Shown here in pieces: positions 59,899 through 64,000 of a stretch of DNA of 64,000 nucleotides (position 1 is its first letter; each line of letters opens with the position of its first letter). The position numbers were made by a program, and so were the translations under genes. Source of the stretch: Streptomyces sp. NBC_01465. GTDB taxonomy: Bacteria > Actinomycetota > Actinomycetes > Streptomycetales > Streptomycetaceae. Location: contig NZ_CP109467.1 in the NCBI RefSeq assembly GCF_036227325.1, forward strand, positions 7,130,001-7,194,000, written 5' to 3'. The notes beneath the pieces are model-generated. The model saw nothing but the letters and a program-made list of their open reading frames with translations, searched no databases and was not told the origin of the DNA.

Positions 59899-61056
59899 TC
59901 AGCGCAGGGCGCTCTTCGCCTGCCAGTCGGCCCAGCTCAGATTCCAGTTGCCGTAGCCGTTGTTGACGGCGACCGTGCCCTTGGCGTCGGCCCCGGTGAT
60001 CTCGAAGGGGTCGCCGACCTGGGCCAGGCCGTAGAGGTGGTCGGCGTCGGCGTCGCTCATGCCGATGCAGCCCGAGCTGTGGTTCGTGTTCCCGAAGTAG
60101 GCGGCGTTCCAGGGGGCCGCGTGGGCGTACATGCCCGACCAGGTCAGCCGCATCGAATCGTCGACCATCTTGTCGTACGCGTTGCCGAGGCCGACCGTCT
60201 CGGAGCGCATGTTGATCGTGCCCTCCTTCGACATCAGTACCGCGACGCCCTTCCAGGAGGCCTTGTCGCCGCCCGGGGCGCCGCCCGATACGGGGATCTG
60301 CTTCACCCGGCGGCCGTCCTGGTAGAGCGTCAGCTGCTTGGTGTCGAGGTTCACCTTCATCAACTGGCTCTTCCCGATGGTGAATCGGGTGCTGTAGTCC
60401 CGTACGAAGAAGCCGCCCGCCGTGCCCGAGTCCGTGCCGTTCAGATCGGCCTCGAGGGTGACCTTGGTGCCGGGCTTCCAGTACTCCTTCGGGCGCCAGT
60501 CCACACGGTCCTTGCCCGAGTAGTCCTCCATCCAGCCCCAGGAGCCCTGGGTGTTGTTGGAGGTGGTGACCTTCAGCTGCTTCTCCACCGCCGCGCGGTT
60601 CTTGACGGGGTGGTCGAAGACGATCGAGAGCGGCTGGGCGACACCGACCGTGGTGTTCTTGCCCGGGGCCAGGGTCAGCTTGTTGATCTGCGTGGCGGCG
60701 GCCGTGGCGAAGGAGGCTTTCGCCGTTCCGCCGCCCTGGGCGGTCGCCTGCACGGAGTACGCCGTGCCGGGTGCAGCATTGCGCGCGGACGTCCAGGACA
60801 TGCCGTCGGCGGCGAGCGTGCCCGGAAGCTCCCCGCCCTTGTCGCCGGAGACCGAGACCTGCTTCAGCTTTCCGTCGGTGGCCGTCACCTTCACCGGTGA
60901 GCCGGCCTTCGCCTGATGCCCGGTGAGGTTGACCGTGATCCGCGGGGCCGATGCCACGGACTGTGAGCCCGGCGCCGTACCGCCGCCCGAGCAGGCGGTG
61001 AGGGTGGCGGCGAGCGCCGCGGCGATGGCGGCGGTGGCTGTGCGTATGTGGCTCAA
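59899..61056 (-). CDS. L,D-transpeptidase lipoprotein
   Basis: 385 aa from ATG 61056. The lipoprotein signal ends TLTACSGG. An immunoglobulin-like region (about 35-235) precedes the YkuD catalytic domain (about 240-365), with MYAHAAPW and the active-site motif HSSGCIGM, Cys330. The usual SHGC is here SSGC. A Trp-rich C-terminal tail follows (YGNWNLSWADWQ). It forms 3-3 cross-links in peptidoglycan, as LdtMt2-type enzymes do, and is the usual target of carbapenems. Confidence 0.93.
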   Translation of the reverse strand: MSHIRTATAAIAAALAATLTACSGGGTAPGSQSVASAPRITVNLTGHQAKAGSPVKVTATDGKLKQVSVSGDKGGELPGTLAADGMSWTSARNAAPGTAYSVQATAQGGGTAKASFATAAATQINKLTLAPGKNTTVGVAQPLSIVFDHPVKNRAAVEKQLKVTTSNNTQGSWGWMEDYSGKDRVDWRPKEYWKPGTKVTLEADLNGTDSGTAGGFFVRDYSTRFTIGKSQLMKVNLDTKQLTLYQDGRRVKQIPVSGGAPGGDKASWKGVAVLMSKEGTINMRSETVGLGNAYDKMVDDSMRLTWSGMYAHAAPWNAAYFGNTNHSSGCIGMSDADADHLYGLAQVGDPFEITGADAKGTVAVNNGYGNWNLSWADWQAKSALR

Positions 61057-61247
61057 GACGGATCCTCCAGACGGGGTGGGTCCCCTGAGGAGAGTCCGAT
61101 CGCGGTGTCCCGGTTGCGGTGAATCGCTGTGACATTACGGAAAGGTCCTAAGTCCTGGACCTGCCGGGACGAAGGTCCTGACCAGCTTGTTGACCAGAAT
61201 TCAGCGAATCCCTGGCGCGACGGGCGAAGACGTTCCAAGCTCTCGGT

Positions 61248-61886
61248 GTGACGAATTCAGCGGACGGAACGGCGCACGCGGGACAGGTGGCGGAGGACGG
61301 CATCACGCTGCGTCTGCGCGGCAAGCTGCAGTGGATACCGGTGGCGGCCGTCGTGGTGGTGATCGCCTGGGCGGCAGCCACCGGATCGGTCTTCGACGGC
61401 CCCAACCAGGGCTCGGTCGCGGGCGTCATGATGGTGATCGGCGGGGTGCTGCTCGCCGCGATCGCCGTCGCCTTCGTGGGGCATCTGGTGCGGCCGATGC
61501 GGGTGCGCGCGGACGCGGACGGCCTCACCGTACGGCTGCCGGCCTGGCCCGGGGCGACGCTCCCGTGGGCGGGGCTCGCGGCGGTGAGCGCGGTCGCCGT
61601 CACCGAGGGGGGCCGCACCCGGCAGTTCGTGGTCGTCGACTACGCGCCGGGCACGGCAGCGCTGCCGCGGCTGAGCCGCACCCGGGCGACGTACGGCAGG
61701 ATCGCTCCCGAGCTCGGGCGTGACGAGGACGCCCGCGGCCTCGTCTTCGAGGAGCAGATCTTCGACTTCGACCCGGCCGAACTCCTCGTCCTGATCCGGC
61801 AGTCCGCGCCCTCGGAGCTCCCCGTCAGCGATCTGCGCGATGAGACTTGGGAGAAGCGGGCGCCGGAGTCTGGGCCGCACGTGTGA
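61248..61886 (+). CDS. Membrane protein of unknown function (two helices, PH-like tail)
   Basis: 212 aa from GTG 61248. Two transmembrane helices (about 28-48 and 58-82, WIPVAAVVVVIAWAAATG; GVMMVIGGVLLAAIAVAFV) are followed by a beta-rich cytoplasmic domain (VRADADGLTVRLPAWPGATL), as in bacterial PH-like/DUF3093-type proteins. The 3' 62 bp overlap the convergent neighbour. No ribosome binding site is evident. Confidence 0.75.
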   Translation: MTNSADGTAHAGQVAEDGITLRLRGKLQWIPVAAVVVVIAWAAATGSVFDGPNQGSVAGVMMVIGGVLLAAIAVAFVGHLVRPMRVRADADGLTVRLPAWPGATLPWAGLAAVSAVAVTEGGRTRQFVVVDYAPGTAALPRLSRTRATYGRIAPELGRDEDARGLVFEEQIFDFDPAELLVLIRQSAPSELPVSDLRDETWEKRAPESGPHV

Positions 61887-62568
61887 CGTCGGCGACCAGC
61901 TCCACCACGTCCGGACCGTAGGCCGCGGAGTTGACGACCTTCAGCAGCAGACAGAAGGACTTGTCGCCGTACTTGCGCGCCAGCTTCTCGTGGTTGCGGG
62001 CCAGATAGCGCGACGCCGCCTGGTTGGTGATCGCCTGCTGGCCGCAGAAGAGGAAGACCGGGCGGGCCTCGGGTCCGGTGGTGAGGCGGGCGATCAGTAC
62101 GTACGCGACCTTGCCGTTCTCCAGGCGGTAGCGCTCGCTGCCGATCTGGAGGGCGCCGCGGTCCGGGCCCGGCTCCATGTCCGTGTTGACCTGGATGCCC
62201 GGGAGCAGGGACTGGAGGTGGGCCGTCATACGGCGGTTCGAGGCCGGTCCGCCGACGCAGAACTCGGTGCGCTCGCCGATGCCCTGCTGGGCGGTGTCGC
62301 CCGTGATGATCTGGGCGTGCGCCCCGCAGTCCTTGATCAGGGCGGCGAGTTCGAGGAGGGCGAAGACGTCGAAGCGGTGGACGGCGCCGTCGCCGCCCGC
62401 CTCGCGGTTGACGACCAGGACGCACTCGGAATTCCCGGGCAGCCCGAAGAAGGCCTGCTTGCGGCGGAGTTTCCGGCGCCAGAGGTAGGTACGGGCGAGC
62501 CAGCCAACGGCGGCGCTGAGGCCGGCGGCTATGACGCCGAGCAGGATGTTGCGTACGTCGTCGTTCAT
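61825..62568 (-). CDS. Membrane-anchored protein of unknown function
   Basis: 247 aa from ATG 62568. One N-terminal helix (residues 7-25) and a basic stop-transfer stretch (RRKLRRKQ) anchor a cytoplasmic domain. That domain contains FGLPGNSECVLVVNREAGG, ELAALIKDCGAHAQII and RPVFLFCGQQAITNQAASRY. I do not recognise the family; the alternation of strands and helices suggests a compact alpha/beta fold. It overlaps the convergent membrane gene by 62 bp. Confidence 0.7.
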   Translation of the reverse strand: MNDDVRNILLGVIAAGLSAAVGWLARTYLWRRKLRRKQAFFGLPGNSECVLVVNREAGGDGAVHRFDVFALLELAALIKDCGAHAQIITGDTAQQGIGERTEFCVGGPASNRRMTAHLQSLLPGIQVNTDMEPGPDRGALQIGSERYRLENGKVAYVLIARLTTGPEARPVFLFCGQQAITNQAASRYLARNHEKLARKYGDKSFCLLLKVVNSAAYGPDVVELVADVTRAAQTPAPASPKSHRADR

Positions 62569-62658
62569 GGTGCGGCATGGTACCGATAGGCGTGCTCATG
62601 ACGAACGGTCGGTGCGAGGGCTACGCTGCGCGGACGTCCGTCGTATGGAGGTCACTTG

Positions 62659-64000
62659 ATGCGTCGCGCCACCGCACGGAAGCTCTCGGTCCTGGCAGTC
62701 ACCGCCTCGGTGGTGTCCCTCTCCGCGGCCTCACCACCCTCGTCGGCCTCAAGTCCGCCGGTCAAGACGCCTGTTGCCGTCGGCTACGGGGGAGCGGTGT
62801 CCAGCGTCGACGCGGACGCCTCGGCCGCGGGCATCGAGGTGCTGCGCAAGGGTGGCAACGCGGTGGACGCGGCGGTGGCCACGGCGGCCGCGCTCGGCGT
62901 CACCGAGCCGTACTCGGCCGGGGTGGGCGGAGGCGGCTACTTCGTCTACTACGACGCCAAGTCCCGCAAGGTGCACACCATCGACGGCCGCGAGACCGCG
63001 CCGCTCTCCGCGGACAGCTCGCTGTTCCTGGAGAACGGCAAGCCCCTCGCCTTCGCCGACGCGGTGACCAGCGGGCTGAGCGTGGGCACCCCGGGCACGC
63101 CGGGGACCTGGGACACGGCGCTCGACACCTGGGGCAGCAAGTCGCTGAAATCGGTGCTGCAGCCCGCCGAGCGGATCGCCAGGAACGGGTTCACCGTCGA
63201 CGCCACGTTCCGTTCGCAGACCGAGGGGAACCAGGCGCGGTTCGCGGACTTCCCCGCGACGGCGAAGCTGTTCCTGCCCGGCGGACAGCTGCCGGTGGTG
63301 GGCTCCACCTTCAAGAACCCCGATCTGGCGCGCACCTACGAGGAGTTGGGGCGCAAGGGCATGGGCGCCATCTACCACGGCGACGTCGGCGAGGACATCG
63401 TCCGTACGGTACGGAAGCCGCCCGTGGCCGCGGGGTCGACGCGGGTCGTGCGCCCCGGCGACCTGACGGAGAAGGACCTGCGGGCGTACGAGGCGAAGAT
63501 CCAGGCCCCGACGCAGGTGAACTACCGGGGGCTCGACGTCTACGGCATGGCACCGTCCTCCTCGGGCGGGACCACCGTGGGCGAGGCCCTCAACATCCTT
63601 GAGCGGACCGACCTTTCGAAGGCGTCCCAGGTGCAGTATCTGCACCACTACATCGAGGCGAGCCGGATCGCCTTCGCCGACCGGGGGCGCTGGGTCGGCG
63701 ACCCGGCCTTCGAGTCCGTACCGACGAAGGGGCTCCTGTCGCAGCGGTTCGCGGACTCGCGGGCCTGCCTGATCAAGGACGACGCGGTACTGAAGAGCCC
63801 GCTCGCCCCTGGGGACCCCTCGAACCCGGCGGCGTGCGCGGCCGGTGGGACCGCCGCCCCGACGACGTACGAGGGCGAGAACACGACGCACCTCACCGTG
63901 GCCGACAAGTGGGGCAACGTCGTCGCCTACACCCTGACCATCGAGCAGACCGGCGGCAGCGGCATCACCGTGCCGGGGCGCGGCTTCCTGCTCAACAACG
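62659..64000 (+). CDS. ggt: Gamma-glutamyltransferase, 3' end outside window
   Basis: 447 codons to the window edge from ATG 62659, with GGAGG seven bases upstream. The signal peptide is residues 1-31. The large-subunit features are GGNAVDAAVATAAALGVTEPYSAG and DGRETAPL, with its conserved substrate-binding Arg. The autocleavage site is in GENTTHLTV, where Thr409 should become the N-terminal nucleophile of the small subunit. It acts outside the cell on glutathione and other gamma-glutamyl compounds. About 150 residues, the rest of the small subunit, are missing. Confidence 0.93.
   Translation, partial: MRRATARKLSVLAVTASVVSLSAASPPSSASSPPVKTPVAVGYGGAVSSVDADASAAGIEVLRKGGNAVDAAVATAAALGVTEPYSAGVGGGGYFVYYDAKSRKVHTIDGRETAPLSADSSLFLENGKPLAFADAVTSGLSVGTPGTPGTWDTALDTWGSKSLKSVLQPAERIARNGFTVDATFRSQTEGNQARFADFPATAKLFLPGGQLPVVGSTFKNPDLARTYEELGRKGMGAIYHGDVGEDIVRTVRKPPVAAGSTRVVRPGDLTEKDLRAYEAKIQAPTQVNYRGLDVYGMAPSSSGGTTVGEALNILERTDLSKASQVQYLHHYIEASRIAFADRGRWVGDPAFESVPTKGLLSQRFADSRACLIKDDAVLKSPLAPGDPSNPAACAAGGTAAPTTYEGENTTHLTVADKWGNVVAYTLTIEQTGGSGITVPGRGFLLNN

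Overview
The window is very GC-rich chromosomal DNA with G/C at almost every third codon position, many GTG starts, GGAGG-type ribosome binding sites and leaderless-looking genes. The gene content (ECF sigma factors, LAXTG-anchored and Tat-exported proteins, NlpC/P60 and L,D-transpeptidase wall enzymes, GluABCD importer, DUF6278) points to Streptomyces or a very close relative. No tRNA, rRNA, CRISPR array or phage module was seen.

Layout. 1-6.7 kb: a SUKH protein translationally coupled to a secreted PGRP amidase/FG-GAP protein, an ECF sigma factor with a coupled membrane partner, an SRPBCC protein and a Gfo/Idh/MocA oxidoreductase. 6.8-9.5 kb: a rifamycin phosphotransferase (Rph-type, 867 aa, His825) behind a perfect palindrome. 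9.5-20 kb: an OmpR/EnvZ-type two-component pair, two exported or membrane endonuclease/exonuclease/phosphatase proteins, an NlpC/P60 hydrolase, an EamA exporter with a divergent Lrp regulator, and two coupled cysteine hydrolases divergent from a GlxA-type regulator. 20-23 kb: a hexapeptide acyltransferase fused to a large C-terminal domain, and a Tat-exported esterase.

23.1-33.6 kb is the most coherent metabolic unit. It holds TetR (divergent) / MFS / GH3 beta-glucosidase, then a formylglycine-generating enzyme divergent from PadR / sulfatase / MFS / GH1 beta-glucosidase. None of the hydrolases has a signal peptide. The likely logic is uptake of an intact sulfated glycoside, cytoplasmic desulfation by a Cys-type sulfatase activated by its own neighbouring FGE, then hydrolysis of beta-glucosides. 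The substrate is unknown.

34.8-53.2 kb is a plastic segment. Homologous copies of an 'IS110 3' tail + pcaL 5' end' junction lie at both ends, and four IS110 relics (two keeping the non-coding left end), one intact IS256-family element with flanking direct repeats, and many broken genes lie within or next to it. The broken genes include EamA, nuclease-like, dctA, LysR, aldo/keto reductase, XRE/MmyB, TetR, MarR-NTF2 chimera and AraC pieces. Intact genes between them are mostly small regulator-plus-enzyme pairs with clear operators: PadR/SnoaL/quinone reductase with a 34-bp perfect palindrome, XRE-cupin/SRPBCC, and TetR/SDR. A LASTG-anchored arabinofuranosidase-like enzyme and two PQQ-type beta-propeller proteins are also here.

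53.2-64 kb returns to conserved core genes: pcaL, an MBL-fold hydrolase, xthA, DUF6278, the gluABCD glutamate importer, an L,D-transpeptidase lipoprotein, two overlapping convergent membrane proteins, and a gamma-glutamyltransferase cut by the window edge.
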